Shown here piece after piece: positions 9,151-18,076 of a DNA stretch of 64,000 nucleotides. Within the stretch, counting starts at the first letter, position 1. Each line of letters begins with the position of its first letter. Made by a program: the position numbers and the translations under genes. The notes beneath the pieces were generated by a model, which searched no databases, was not told where the DNA came from, and was given only the letters and a program-made list of their open reading frames with translations. The stretch lies in contig NZ_AFWV01000010.1 in NCBI RefSeq assembly GCF_000223985.1, forward strand, positions 186,001-250,000. Direction: 5' to 3'. This DNA is from Thiocapsa marina 5811. Lineage in GTDB: Bacteria > Pseudomonadota > Gammaproteobacteria > Chromatiales > Chromatiaceae.

Positions 9151-9168
9151 GCGGCCTTGCCAGGCCGC
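9151..9168 (-). terminator. Hairpin downstream of sulfotransferase gene
   Basis: GCGGCCT-TGCC-AGGCCGC gives a perfect 7-bp stem with a 4-base loop, 77 bases after the sulfotransferase stop on the minus strand. The original T tract, if any, was displaced by the group II intron, which begins 6 bases further on. It is probably the old terminator and the intron target. Confidence 0.55.
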
Positions 9169-9244
9169 AACAAATGGTGACCCCTTAAACATTAAACAGC
9201 TGCGTTTAGCCTCATCGAGTGACAGGAGTCGCACCGCATTTCGA

Positions 9245-10183
9245 TCAGTAATCCTTTTCCAGCTTTTCCACGTGCTTCTGTTTAATACCCCGCAACTTTA
9301 CGTCATGCAGATCAATCAGTGATTTCAATCCAAGCTTACGGCCCAGCAAGCCGATCATATAGAGCGAAAGCCCCTCATCCGCAATGCCTCTGGCTTTGAT
9401 GCCGGCAAAGTTCCTGATTTTGAGTTCCAATGCCTTCAGCCCTTTGATTTCCAAAACCGGATACTGTGAGGCTTGATATCCGCGTTTTTGCAGATAACCG
9501 CCAACCCTTGATTCGATAAGTTGCACCTCGTCTTTCCGGAGTTGACTTTCCCATCGATACGCCAGGGATTCCTTCGGATAGTTGTATTTAGTCGTTTTGG
9601 TGTAGTCGAATAGCTTTTCAGTATAGTCAATGCCGATGAACTCGCAGACTCTCCTGAGCTCCGCTTCCGGATGGGTGACGAAATCTTCATATCTCAACTC
9701 GATCCATGCGCGCTTATCAATAACTGCGCTCAACTCTTCCCATTCCTGTTCCGCGGCGACCCAAATATCCGGCGCATAATAATAGGATCCGGACCACCCC
9801 AGCTTAACGCTGGAAATGGCGATATCCCGGGGATCACGGATGAGATGGATATATTTCGCATCGCTGTAAAGATAGGGTATTTTCTCAAAACCCACATGTA
9901 CCGTAACCCCCAGAATCTTTTTTTTCCCTCGTGCCGTATGTGCTTTATTGTTTAAATATGAACGAATATCCTCTATGGAGGATGTTCTGGATGTTTGGGG
10001 TCTTTCAGCATCAAAATGCTTGAGAACCCGACCATGGTCGTCGATGAAATTCACTGCGAATTCCCAGCCCCTGTCCCAGGAGACATCCGGGTGTCCATTT
10101 AAGCACATCCGAAACAGCGTTGTTCCCGACCGCCTTGCTCCAACGAGGAAAACAGGCGTGATGAATTCTGGATCCGCTTTCAT
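9245..10183 (-). CDS. Sulfotransferase family protein
   Basis: A 312-residue protein with both PAPS-binding motifs. The 5'-phosphosulfate loop is VGARRSGTTLF (residues 14-24) and the 3'-phosphate motif is IHLIRDPRDIAISS (about 113-126). It should transfer sulfate from PAPS to a hydroxyl or amine, of which the acceptor is unknown; glycans and lipids are common in this family. Codon use is clearly richer in A and T than the surrounding genes, and the gene lies between a group II intron and decayed transposases, so recent transfer is likely. No partner gene for PAPS supply is present nearby. Confidence 0.88.
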   Translation of the reverse strand: MKADPEFITPVFLVGARRSGTTLFRMCLNGHPDVSWDRGWEFAVNFIDDHGRVLKHFDAERPQTSRTSSIEDIRSYLNNKAHTARGKKKILGVTVHVGFEKIPYLYSDAKYIHLIRDPRDIAISSVKLGWSGSYYYAPDIWVAAEQEWEELSAVIDKRAWIELRYEDFVTHPEAELRRVCEFIGIDYTEKLFDYTKTTKYNYPKESLAYRWESQLRKDEVQLIESRVGGYLQKRGYQASQYPVLEIKGLKALELKIRNFAGIKARGIADEGLSLYMIGLLGRKLGLKSLIDLHDVKLRGIKQKHVEKLEKDY

Positions 10184-10479
10184 TTCAATGCCTCCTAATA
10201 GGGTATCGAGCCGGGAACAAAGCCACTTGCTTAGTCGATCAAGACGACGCGTTTTTCAATAGACATCTGAAGGACTGAAGTTTCTCACTCCTATACGGCA
10301 ATATCATAATATAAGCAACCACGAATATCTGCGTATATTGGTGAAATCTTATTGATGAAACCCATACTGGCTCAATGACCAAACGGGCGTGAAAAACGCG
10401 GATGAATCAGCGAAGAAACAAGCGGTTGACGATGAATGCAGGCCCGCTTCAGCGCATAACAAAAGGCGCCTAAGCCAAT
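10184..10479. other. AT-richer intergenic region upstream of sulfotransferase
   Basis: About 300 bases with no gene. It is relatively rich in A and T near 10300-10340, consistent with a promoter for the minus-strand sulfotransferase, but I see no clear -35/-10 pair. It ends at the IS4-like remnant. Confidence 0.4.
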
Positions 10480-11419
10480 GATTAGACGCCAAATACGAGC
10501 CGCATTCGACGTCGATCCTACCCGCGCTCGCCGTTCAATTCCAGAGCCTTTTTCCGAGCTCCGAGCACGGCCGAGAACGCGCCCGCTGGTTCATTCTCAC
10601 GCTGCGGGCCATCCTGCTGCCGATCACCGCCTCGCGCACGTCAAACCTGCTGCGCACCATCGCGACGCTCTTCGGCGTGGTGATCGGCGAGGCGAGGTAT
10701 TACACCTTACATGGCCTCGGCGAAGCTGCCGTAGGCGCAGACCATCGTCACGCTCGGTCTGCTGAAGGTCATTCACGGGCGCTGGTGCTGCCTGCCGCTG
10801 GCCTTTGCCTTTTACCTGCGCAGGGCAACCCTGGCGTTGCGCTGCGTGCGCATCCGCGGTCGGGCGCTCACCTTCGAGACCAAATTCACCCCAGCCGTGC
10901 GCCTGATCCGGAGCCTCGCCGGGATCTTTCCGCGGGCGCCAATCCTGGTGGTCACCGACAGCTGGTTCGGCAACAACGGCTTGCTCAAACCCTTGCGCCG
11001 CCCTGCGCTGGCAAGTGCGCATGGTCTGTGTCTTCCCGGGCACACAAGGGATCACGCTGGTGACCACCGACCTGACCCTATCCGTTGCGCAAATCATCGA
11101 AATCGATGCCGCGTGCTGGAAGATCGAAGCCGGATTCAGAAACATCAAGCAGGAGATCGGCAGTGCCCGGACGCGGACCCGCAACCCCGATGCGGTCACC
11201 AACCATCTGCATTTCTGTATAGTGGCCAGCACCATCACCTGGATCGACGCGGCTGGCTTGGAGCAGGCCCCCGCGCGGCGCACCAAATATGCCTTCGCCG
11301 ATGTGCGCCGAGCGCTTGCCCACGATCTCGCCGACGTGGGTTTCGGGGTCGACTGCGGCGATCCGGGCAAGGGCATCCGAAATCCCCTCATCGTTGCAGT
11401 CATGCGGCTGGTCGCCTGA
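10480..11419 (+). pseudogene. IS4-like transposase remnant, frameshifted
   Basis: Transposase-like sequence is spread over at least three frames. One piece reads RARWFILTLRAILLPITASR. A second reads LKVIHGRWCCLPLAFAFYLR and carries VVTDSWFGNNGLL, a DDE-type aspartate block. A third starts near 11015 and carries CWKIEAGFRNIKQEIG, the region of the catalytic glutamate in IS4-type enzymes, and runs to a stop at 11419. At least two frameshifts separate the pieces, so it is dead. No intact terminal inverted repeats were recognised. Confidence 0.75.
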
Positions 11420-11760
11420 GGAAAACGAGAAACTTCAGGCTGGAAATGAGGCCACACAACGGCCGCGCGCATGGACAGACCACCAAGACGATCGGCAACG
11501 ACCGTTGCTCCCGAAAGCTGCTCAAGGGCAGAGGAGGCTCGGGAAGATCAACCGCTCTTTGGCTCCGAGCCGACCGGTCGCCGAAGCGCCTCAACCTGCC
11601 TTCCGACCCGTCATTATACGCTCGTCGCCACACGGCCGATTCGGTGTAAGCGTCCGGCGAACTACCGGATTGACCCTGCCTTTTCCGGCAGGACAATCGC
11701 ATCAAAATTTTAGCAACGACTACTGGCCTATATCGATAGGGTGGTTAACATGCGGCACCC
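11420..11760. other. Gap between two transposase remnants
   Basis: About 340 bases between the IS4-like and ISAs1 remnants. Short open frames exist here on both strands, but none resembles a known protein or has a good ribosome site. I see nothing functional in it. Confidence 0.4.
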
Positions 11761-12480
11761 GTGTTTGCTGATTGGTGTGCTGCTTCCGATGCTCGAAATG
11801 ACCCTGGACCGCTCCCCGGTGAGGCATTTTCGACGCTTGAAGACCCGCGCTGCGCGCTCGAGCGGCGTCACAACCTGCTCGACATGATCGTGATTGCGAT
11901 TGTCGCGACCCTCTGCCGGGCCGATGGATGGATCCAGATCGAGGAGTTTGGACGTGCCAAGCAGGCATGGCTGAAGCAAGTTTTGAAGCTGCCCAATGGC
12001 ATCCCGTCGTACGTTACGTTCGGGCGTGTCTTCAGCCTGCTGCAGCCCGAGGCGTTCGAGGCCTGTTTTCGCGACTGGGTCGAGGCGATCCGTGAGGTCA
12101 TCCCGGGCGAGCTCATCGCGATCGCCGAGCAGATCGTGGCGCAGGGCGGACGCTATGTCCTGGCGCTCAAGGGCAACCAGAGCACCTTGGCCACCGAGGT
12201 CGAGGAGGCCTTCATCGAAGCCGGTGCGCGGGAGTACACCGATGTCGCCTTCCGCGAGGATGCCTCGCGGGTGCGTGATCCCGAGGCGCGGAAGAATCCG
12301 GCGCTGATTCGGCGCGTCGCCCTCACGCGCTTGCAGCACGACGACCGCAAGCTCGGCATCCAGAGAAAGCGCCTGAAGGCCGGTTGGGATGAGCGCTACC
12401 TCGCGTCGCTGCTCTTCGAGGCGCCGAAGATCTCTCTGCAAAAGACAGCCGCCAAGGGCTCGAATATTGGGAAAACTTGA
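11761..12480 (+). pseudogene. ISAs1-family transposase with internal deletions
   Basis: The frame is 239 codons, against about 370-380 for an intact ISAs1 transposase. The N-terminal part is typical (FSTLEDPRCALERRHNLLDM, ADGWIQIEEFGRAKQAWLKQ, LPNGIPSYVTFGRVF). After IREVIPGELIAI it jumps straight to AEQIVAQGGRYVLALKGNQ. The block with the first two catalytic aspartates (normally around AIDGKT and TIDAMG) is therefore lost. A second cut joins the C-terminal KRLKAGWDERYL to unrelated sequence. The frame stays open across the deletions, but the protein cannot be active. Confidence 0.85.
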
Positions 12481-12520
12481 TGCGATTGCCCTGACTCATG
12501 ACCCCAGCTAAAGCCGGGGC

Positions 12521-12835
12521 GTCGATGCGGTTTAGAGGAATGAAAACAAAAGGATCAGGGAGACGCGGTTTCAGATCTGCGGCGGCACGAGTGGAGGATG
12601 ACCGCTGCGCCGGCGAATCCAATTGATTCCGTCGAGAACGCGCTGTTTACTCGCGAGGCGGCGCTCGAGCGCGTATTTCCCGGGAAAGTCGCTCAACACC
12701 AGGCCCATGATGATGGTGAGGATTCCCTGGCCGGGGAGCACCAGCATGAGGATTCCCGCCAGGACCAAGACCCAGCCGACCAGGTTCTTGAACAACCGCA
12801 GGCTCACATAGACGACCGGATGGAGGCTCTTCAGC
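12521..12835. repeat. 315-bp direct repeat, right copy
   Basis: Matches 7337-7651 with six mismatches by eye. This copy is part of an intact gene, so it is likely the original, and the left copy the product of a duplication or of an insertion that recreated the gene end. Confidence 0.93.
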
Positions 12836-12993
12836 CGTGCGGAATGCCGGTGCGGGTCCACGAAATAGTCCTCCGGGATGCGCGCCAAGAGGAACGGCAA
12901 GGCAATCAGGGATCCGATGAACATTAAGACCGACGCGCCGGCCAACGACAGAAGCAGGCCCTGATGGGCCTCGACCCAAATCATGTCGATCAT
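12571..12993 (-). CDS. PGPGW-like small membrane protein
   Basis: A 140-residue protein with three hydrophobic stretches (about residues 10-36 and a hairpin over 68-100). The hairpin reads LVGWVLVLAGILMLVLPGQG, the position of the PGPGW motif in the putative transmembrane PGPGW family, here degenerate. A charged tail follows. It lies 73 bases after the hypE stop on the same strand and may be cotranscribed, though no link with hydrogenase maturation is known. Its last 88 codons are duplicated at 7387-7651. Function unknown. Confidence 0.75.
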   Translation of the reverse strand: MIDMIWVEAHQGLLLSLAGASVLMFIGSLIALPFLLARIPEDYFVDPHRHSARLKSLHPVVYVSLRLFKNLVGWVLVLAGILMLVLPGQGILTIIMGLVLSDFPGKYALERRLASKQRVLDGINWIRRRSGHPPLVPPQI

Positions 12994-13066
12994 TACCCTC
13001 GCCTCCCGGACCCTCGGCGGTCTCTTGTTCTACAGCCCCATACTCTGGACGTGCACACGCCGCGGA

Positions 13067-14113
13067 TCAGCAGATCCGCGGCAATTGCTCGCCTGCAAGC
13101 CAGTCGACGATCCGGCTTCCGCCGAAGCCGGTCTCCATCTGCACGAAGCGATGCGGGTCCTCGACGACCTCGCCGATGATGGCCGATTCGGCTCCCAGCG
13201 CATGGCCATGCATGGTTTCGACTAGACGCTCGGCCTGATCCCGCGGACAGACGGCGACCAGCTTGCCCTCGTTGGCGACGTAGAGCGGGTCGAGCCCGAG
13301 CAGCTCGCAGGCAGCGGCCACCTCGGCGCGGACCGGAATGGCGTCCTCGCGGATCTGCATGCCGACACCGGACTGATGGGCCAGCTCGTTGAGTGTCGTC
13401 GCCAAGCCGCCGCGGGTCGGGTCGCGCAGACAATGGATGTCCGGGACGGCGGCGATCATGGTGGCGACCAGCTCGTGCAGCGCGGCACTGTCGGATCGGA
13501 TCTCGGTCTCGAAGCCGAGATTCTCCCGCTTGGAGAGAATGGCCACGCCGTGGTCGCCCATGCTCCCGCTGACCAGGATCACATCGCCCGGCTCGGCACG
13601 ATCGCCCGAGATCAGAATGCCCTCCGGCACCACGCCGATCCCGGTGGTTGTGATGAAGACCCCGTCACCCTTGCCGCGCTCCACCACCTTGGTGTCGCCC
13701 GTCACCACGGGCACGCCCGCGGCATTGGCGGCTCGGGCCATGCTCGCGACGATGCGCGCCAGATCCCCGAGCGGGAACCCCTCCTCCAGGATGAAGCCGG
13801 CGGCGAGGTAGAGCGGGCGAGCACCGGACATGGCGACATCGTTGATGGTGCCGTGCACGGCGAGCGAGCCGATGTCCCCGCCGGGAAAGAAGAGCGGGGA
13901 GATCACGTGACCGTCGGTGCTCATCACCATGCGGCCAGGGGGAGGCGTGAAGAGCGCCTGGTCATTGCCGAGGATCAAGAGCTCATGGTCGAGGTAGCGC
14001 TGAAAGAGCTCGCCGATGAGCTGCGCCATCGCGCGCCCGCCGGAGCCGTGACTCATGTCCACGGCGCCCTTCTCAAGATCGAGCCGCACGGGAAAGCGCC
14101 GATCGGATGTCAT
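13067..14113 (-). CDS. hypE: Hydrogenase maturation protein HypE
   Basis: A 348-residue protein of the PurM-like ATP-binding fold. HypE dehydrates the carbamoyl group carried on its C-terminal cysteine to a thiocyanate, which supplies the cyanide ligands of the [NiFe] centre. The sequence ends in LPRIC, the required C-terminal PRIC-type cysteine. Other family signs are MSHGSGG near residue 20, GNDQALF, STDGHVI, and the ATP-site segments GDTKVVERGKGDG and LRDPTRGG. It follows hypD after a 207-base gap that contains a 26-bp repeat. Normal length, no damage. Confidence 0.96.
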   Translation of the reverse strand: MTSDRRFPVRLDLEKGAVDMSHGSGGRAMAQLIGELFQRYLDHELLILGNDQALFTPPPGRMVMSTDGHVISPLFFPGGDIGSLAVHGTINDVAMSGARPLYLAAGFILEEGFPLGDLARIVASMARAANAAGVPVVTGDTKVVERGKGDGVFITTTGIGVVPEGILISGDRAEPGDVILVSGSMGDHGVAILSKRENLGFETEIRSDSAALHELVATMIAAVPDIHCLRDPTRGGLATTLNELAHQSGVGMQIREDAIPVRAEVAAACELLGLDPLYVANEGKLVAVCPRDQAERLVETMHGHALGAESAIIGEVVEDPHRFVQMETGFGGSRIVDWLAGEQLPRIC

Positions 14114-14241
14114 TCTGAGACCTCGTTTTGGGACGACTGGGACGGTGATGGAAGGCAGCCAGCTATCAGTGCCGGGTGGACACGCGCCGCAGGGTAGACC
14201 AGCGCAGCGCAGTCCACCAGCGCCGGCGCGGGGTTCGGTGG

Positions 14242-14267
14242 ACTTCGCTCTCGCTCGTCCACCCTAC
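14242..14267. repeat. 26-bp dispersed repeat, copy 2
   Basis: Exact repeat of 7275-7300. The flanks extend it to a hairpin: GGTGGAC at 14237-14243 pairs with GTCCACC at 14257-14263. It lies in the hypD-hypE gap and may attenuate or stabilise the message. Confidence 0.55.
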
Positions 14268-14320
14268 CCGCTGGTCTTATCGACAACGCCCATCCTCGCC
14301 GGCCGACACGGGTTCGAGCA

Positions 14321-15466
14321 TCAAAGCCGGCTGGCGGCTTGCGGTTGAGCACTGGAAGCCCGGAACCGCCCGTAGCTCCAATAGGCCGCACAGGCACCCT
14401 CGGAGGACACCATGCAGGAGCCCATGGGGTTGTCGGGCGTGCAGGGTTTGCCGAAGAGCTTGCAATCGGTCGGTGTCTTGACGCCACGCAGGATGGCCGG
14501 GCACTCGCAGCCCTTGATCTCTTTGGCCGGGGCGATCTCGACCGGAAAGCGCTGCTCTGCATCCAGGTCCGCGTAGGCGTCGGCCAGCGCCAAGGCGCTG
14601 TTCGGAAGGAAGCCGAGCCCGCGCCATTCGAACTCGGGGCGGATGCGAAAGACCTCGTCGATCAGGGCCTGAGCCTTGCGGTTGCCCTCCTCGCTCACCG
14701 CACGGGTGTACTGATTCTCGACCTCGCAGCGGCCCTCGTTGAGCTGCCGCACCAGCATCAAGGCGGACTGCATCACGTCCAGGGGCTCGAAACCGGCGAT
14801 CACGACCGGCACGCCGAACTGCTCGGCCACGAAACGGTAGGGACGGCTGCCGATGAGCGTACTCACATGGGAGGGGCCCAGGATACCGTCGAGCTGAACC
14901 CCGTCAGGTCCGGCGGTGCTCAGGATCGTCTGCAGCGCCGACGGGGTCAGCACATGGTTGCAGAAGACCGAGAAGTTGGTCAGCCCCTCGGCGCGAGCGC
15001 TCTTCAGGGCGACGGCGGTCGGCGGCGTGGTCGTCTCGAAGCCGATGGCGAAGAAGACGACCTGCCGATCGGGGTTCTCGCGCGCGATCCGCAGCACGTC
15101 TTGGGTGGAGTAAATCATGCGGATGTCGGCGCCCTCGGCCTTCGCCTTGAGCAGGCTCTTGCGCTCGCTCGCCGGCACGCGCATGAGATCTCCGTAGGTG
15201 CAGAGCGTGACATCGTGCTGCGTGGCGAGCGCAATCGCGTGGTCGATCCGGGCCATCGGCAGCACGCACACCGGACAGCCCGGGCCGTGGATAAAGCGCA
15301 GATTCGGCGGCATCAGGTGCTGCACGCCGTAACGGAAGATGGCGTGGGTATGACCGCCGCAGAACTCCATCAAGCGATAATCGCGTCCGGGATGCGCCTC
15401 GGCGGCGATGGTCTCGGCGAGCCGGCGGGCGAGCGCCTTGTCGCGGAACTCGTCGATGTATTTCAC
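14321..15466 (-). CDS. hypD: Hydrogenase maturation protein HypD
   Basis: A 381-residue iron-sulfur scaffold that, with HypC, holds the Fe(CN)2CO group during [NiFe]-hydrogenase assembly. Visible motifs are MEFCGGHTHAIFRYG, GPGCPVCVLP, GFETTTPPTA and, at the C-terminus, the cluster-binding cysteines GCECPAILRG, CKLFGKPC and SCMVSSEGACAAYW. I place the start at the GTG at 15466, which overlaps the hypC stop as GTGA and gives VKYIDEFRD, the usual N-terminus. A longer in-frame extension would run through hypC. Confidence 0.95.
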   Translation of the reverse strand: MKYIDEFRDKALARRLAETIAAEAHPGRDYRLMEFCGGHTHAIFRYGVQHLMPPNLRFIHGPGCPVCVLPMARIDHAIALATQHDVTLCTYGDLMRVPASERKSLLKAKAEGADIRMIYSTQDVLRIARENPDRQVVFFAIGFETTTPPTAVALKSARAEGLTNFSVFCNHVLTPSALQTILSTAGPDGVQLDGILGPSHVSTLIGSRPYRFVAEQFGVPVVIAGFEPLDVMQSALMLVRQLNEGRCEVENQYTRAVSEEGNRKAQALIDEVFRIRPEFEWRGLGFLPNSALALADAYADLDAEQRFPVEIAPAKEIKGCECPAILRGVKTPTDCKLFGKPCTPDNPMGSCMVSSEGACAAYWSYGRFRASSAQPQAASRL

Positions 15467-15747
15467 CGTTGGCCTCCGGAACCCGCGACGGTCGAGGTCG
15501 GCTCGGGATCGAGCTCCTGTTCCTCCTCGAGAAGCCCCATCTCCGCGATCATCTCGAGCGTCCGCTGCGCCTCCTCTTCGCTGATCTTGTTCAGGGCGTA
15601 GCCGACATGGATCAGGACATAATCGCCGACGGCGGCGTCCTCGATCAGGGCCAACGAGATCTCCTTGCCGACAGACCCGAGCGCAACCTTCGCGGTATCG
15701 GCGGCGACATCGATGGAGGTGATGCGTGCAGGGATGGCTAGACACAT
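15463..15747 (-). CDS. hypC: Hydrogenase maturation chaperone HypC
   Basis: A 94-residue chaperone starting MCLAIPARI, where Cys2 is the residue that binds iron and the large-subunit precursor. The core (VGDYVLIHVGYALNKISEEE) is standard. The C-terminal tail (about residues 78-94) is longer and more acidic than in small HypC proteins. The ATG at 15747 was chosen over an upstream one because of the invariant MC start. It overlaps hypD by 4 bases. hypA, hypB and hypF are not in this window. Confidence 0.95.
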   Translation of the reverse strand: MCLAIPARITSIDVAADTAKVALGSVGKEISLALIEDAAVGDYVLIHVGYALNKISEEEAQRTLEMIAEMGLLEEEQELDPEPTSTVAGSGGQR

Positions 15748-15869
15748 GGACAAAGGACCTCGCAGGTAAAACGCGTCCGGGGCGATCAAATAGGCGGGTG
15801 GATCGGGGCAAACCTCGTCGCCAACCGAAACCTTGGCGAGACGCGTTCTATATCAACAAATTAAAAATC

Positions 15870-15957
15870 TTAAAACGCGCCATCTACGAGGGTATCAGAC
15901 TCACCCCCACCCTACGCCCGAGTGACGACCTCGCATATCGCTCGGGCCGCGTTTTAA
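15870..15957. repeat. TTAAAACGCG/CGCGTTTTAA element (variant of TAAACCGC family)
   Basis: The inverted ends TTAAAACGCG (15870-15879) and CGCGTTTTAA (15948-15957) bound 88 bp between hupK and hypC. The core size matches the other family members (82-91 bp), but the ends carry an A:T change. The hupK stop codon (15954-15956) lies inside the right end, as the yifB stop lies inside the end of the 38605 copy. Confidence 0.5.
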
Positions 15958-17132
15958 CAGGTGAGCTTGAAGGCCACGCAGGGATCGATCGCCGTGATCA
16001 AGAGCTCGGCCTGCCGACGCAACTGCTCCTCGGGCCCGGGCGGCAGACTCTCCAGCGCTCGGACAACGACGCCGCGCGGGTGAAAGTTCCACTCGGTGGG
16101 CGCAAGGATTCGATACTCGCGGACGCGGCCGTCCTCGACTCGGACGACATGTGCCAACAGGCCACGCGCCGCGAAGACGCGCCCGAGCCCGATCCCGTTG
16201 CCGCCCGCGGACGTCGGCTGCGCCCCGGCGTTCCCGACGGGACCGCGGCTCAACAACCGCAAGCCGGTGGCGACCTCCGTGAGCTGGGCGGCAAGGCGGA
16301 CCAAGAGGCCCGCTCCGTAGACCTCGATCAGCGGAAGGGGGTGGACACGCGTGAAGGGGCTGGTCTCGCGCGGTTGACCCTGCCAGGTCGGAGCGGCGAC
16401 GAACTCGGCCCAATCAGGCGCACTCAGCCGAGCAATCAGATCCTTCTCCGACAGTCTCGGAAGCGCGGGAATCGTGGTCTTCCCGAGCGATGCCTCTCCC
16501 GATTCCAGCAGGGAGCGCAACAGACGAGCCGCCACCGTCTCCGTATTCCGACACCAGCGCTCGAAGCCCGACGGGTCACCGATCAGACTCAACCAGTGCT
16601 CGGGCGGGACGCCGAGCACCTTGTGCGTCAGCAGATCGTGCAGATCGGCGAGCAGGACGTCGAGACCCGGGGCCTGACCAGGGGTGTGACCCGCCGCCGT
16701 CCTCGCACCGACTCCGAACAGATCGCCGGCAGGATCGAGCCGCGAGAGGATGCGGTTCGACAGAGCAAGTGCCGAAGCCATGTCGTCACGACAAGGCGGC
16801 TCGCCCAGGAGCGTGGGCCAATCGAGCAGGATTCGCCACAGGTGCTCGCGGATCGTCTCGGCGGCGATCGCGGCCTCGCGCCGTCCTCGGATAATCGGGC
16901 TTGCGACCCGCCCGGAGGCCTGCTCGAATGCCGCCGCACAGGCGCCCGCTTGCGCGCGGGCACAGATCGAGAAGAGCAGCGGCAGGCGCGCGGTCGTCTC
17001 CTCGGGCGAGCGTCCGACGAAGGCCGACGCGGCAGCGACCGGACGCGTCGAGACGATCGTGCAGACGAGACCATCCGAAGATGGTGTCAATTGGATTTCG
17101 AGACTTCCACCCGGATCGGACATGCGGCTCAC
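15954..17132 (-). CDS. hupK: HupK-like hydrogenase expression/formation protein
   Basis: A 392-residue protein distantly related to the [NiFe]-hydrogenase large subunit. It ends in AIDPCVAFKLTC, resembling the C-terminal DPCxxC nickel ligand motif, while the N-terminal CxxC ligand motif of true large subunits is missing. GVPPEHWL, RWCRNTETVAARLL, and LAPTEWNFHPRGVV match the large-subunit fold. HupK proteins are thought to act as a scaffold or donor site during cofactor assembly. It lies 206 bases upstream of hypC on the same strand. Confidence is moderate because HupK proteins are poorly conserved. Confidence 0.75.
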   Translation of the reverse strand: MSRMSDPGGSLEIQLTPSSDGLVCTIVSTRPVAAASAFVGRSPEETTARLPLLFSICARAQAGACAAAFEQASGRVASPIIRGRREAAIAAETIREHLWRILLDWPTLLGEPPCRDDMASALALSNRILSRLDPAGDLFGVGARTAAGHTPGQAPGLDVLLADLHDLLTHKVLGVPPEHWLSLIGDPSGFERWCRNTETVAARLLRSLLESGEASLGKTTIPALPRLSEKDLIARLSAPDWAEFVAAPTWQGQPRETSPFTRVHPLPLIEVYGAGLLVRLAAQLTEVATGLRLLSRGPVGNAGAQPTSAGGNGIGLGRVFAARGLLAHVVRVEDGRVREYRILAPTEWNFHPRGVVVRALESLPPGPEEQLRRQAELLITAIDPCVAFKLTC

Positions 17133-17279
17133 GAACCTCCGGATCGGCGATACAGAACTTGCAGTGTAGCCGATCGCGCTTCAGGATAGCGGCGCTTCGT
17201 CCCACCGCAGACCAGGTCGTTGCAAACGCGGTCTCGTCTCTTGCCCCATCCTCATCGCATTGACGCAGGCCAAACCCAC

Positions 17280-17900
17280 GTGCTCACACCCGAACAACTT
17301 GCCGCCCTTCGTCGTGACATCCTCGTCAATGCCGAGCTCGGCGGGCGCAACCTGACGCTGCACAGCACCTGGGGTCTCTTCTCGCCGCGCGAGATCGACG
17401 AGGGCACCCGCCTGCTGCTGGCGCATCTGGAGGTTCGACCCACCGACGACTGCTTCGATCTGGGCTGCGGCTACGGTGCAATCGGCTTGGCGATGGCGAC
17501 GCTTGCCCCGCAGGGTCGAACCCTGATGGTCGATAAGGACTTCGTGGCGGTGGAGTACGCCAACCGCAACGTGAATTTCAATCGACTTGAGAACGCACGC
17601 GCGCAGCTCAGCAACGGTTTCGATCAGGTCGACCCCGAGCTGCGGTTCGACCTGATCGCGAGCAACATCCCGGCGAAGGTGGGCAAAGAGCTGCTTGCGC
17701 TCCTGCTGCACGACGCGCATGCCCGCCTGCGCCCGGGCGGTCATCTCTATGTCGTGACCATCAACGGACTGCGCCAGTACATGAAACGCAACCTGACCGA
17801 GGTCTTCGGCAACTACGACAAGCTCAAGCAGGGAGCGCATTACACGGTTGCGTTTGCCGAGCGGGCTCAACGGGGTGGCGGGAGCGCGGCAGACGTTTGA
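17280..17900 (+). CDS. Class I SAM-dependent methyltransferase (RsmC/MTS-like)
   Basis: A roughly 206-residue methyltransferase. Motif I is FDLGCGYGAIGLAMA, the acidic residue is in LMVDKDFVAVEYA, and the motif IV position reads LIASNIPAKVG instead of the NPP(F/Y) of RsmC-type enzymes. The early TWGLFSPREIDEGTRLL resembles the segment before motif I in the MTS family, which methylates rRNA bases or small molecules. A GTG at 17280 gives a conserved-looking start. A TTG at 17220 would add 20 unremarkable residues. It is divergent from the hupK-like gene and followed by a long hairpin. Confidence 0.8.
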   Translation: MLTPEQLAALRRDILVNAELGGRNLTLHSTWGLFSPREIDEGTRLLLAHLEVRPTDDCFDLGCGYGAIGLAMATLAPQGRTLMVDKDFVAVEYANRNVNFNRLENARAQLSNGFDQVDPELRFDLIASNIPAKVGKELLALLLHDAHARLRPGGHLYVVTINGLRQYMKRNLTEVFGNYDKLKQGAHYTVAFAERAQRGGGSAADV

Positions 17901-18076
17901 GCATGGCCGCCGCATCGAAGACCCTTGGAGTCTTTGGGTCCACGCGGATTAAGGCATCGAAAGCCGAGTGTTGCGCCGCGTCCGCCGCGACGCTTTCGGA
18001 CACTTTTCGTGCTTGCGTCGCGCCGAGGATCGCGAATCCGGTTCCGACCGGGAGCCTAGTGGTGGAGTGTAGAGAT

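Noticed and set aside
11471-11713. Short frames between the two dead transposases
   Set aside because: Overlap each other on both strands, no family resemblance.
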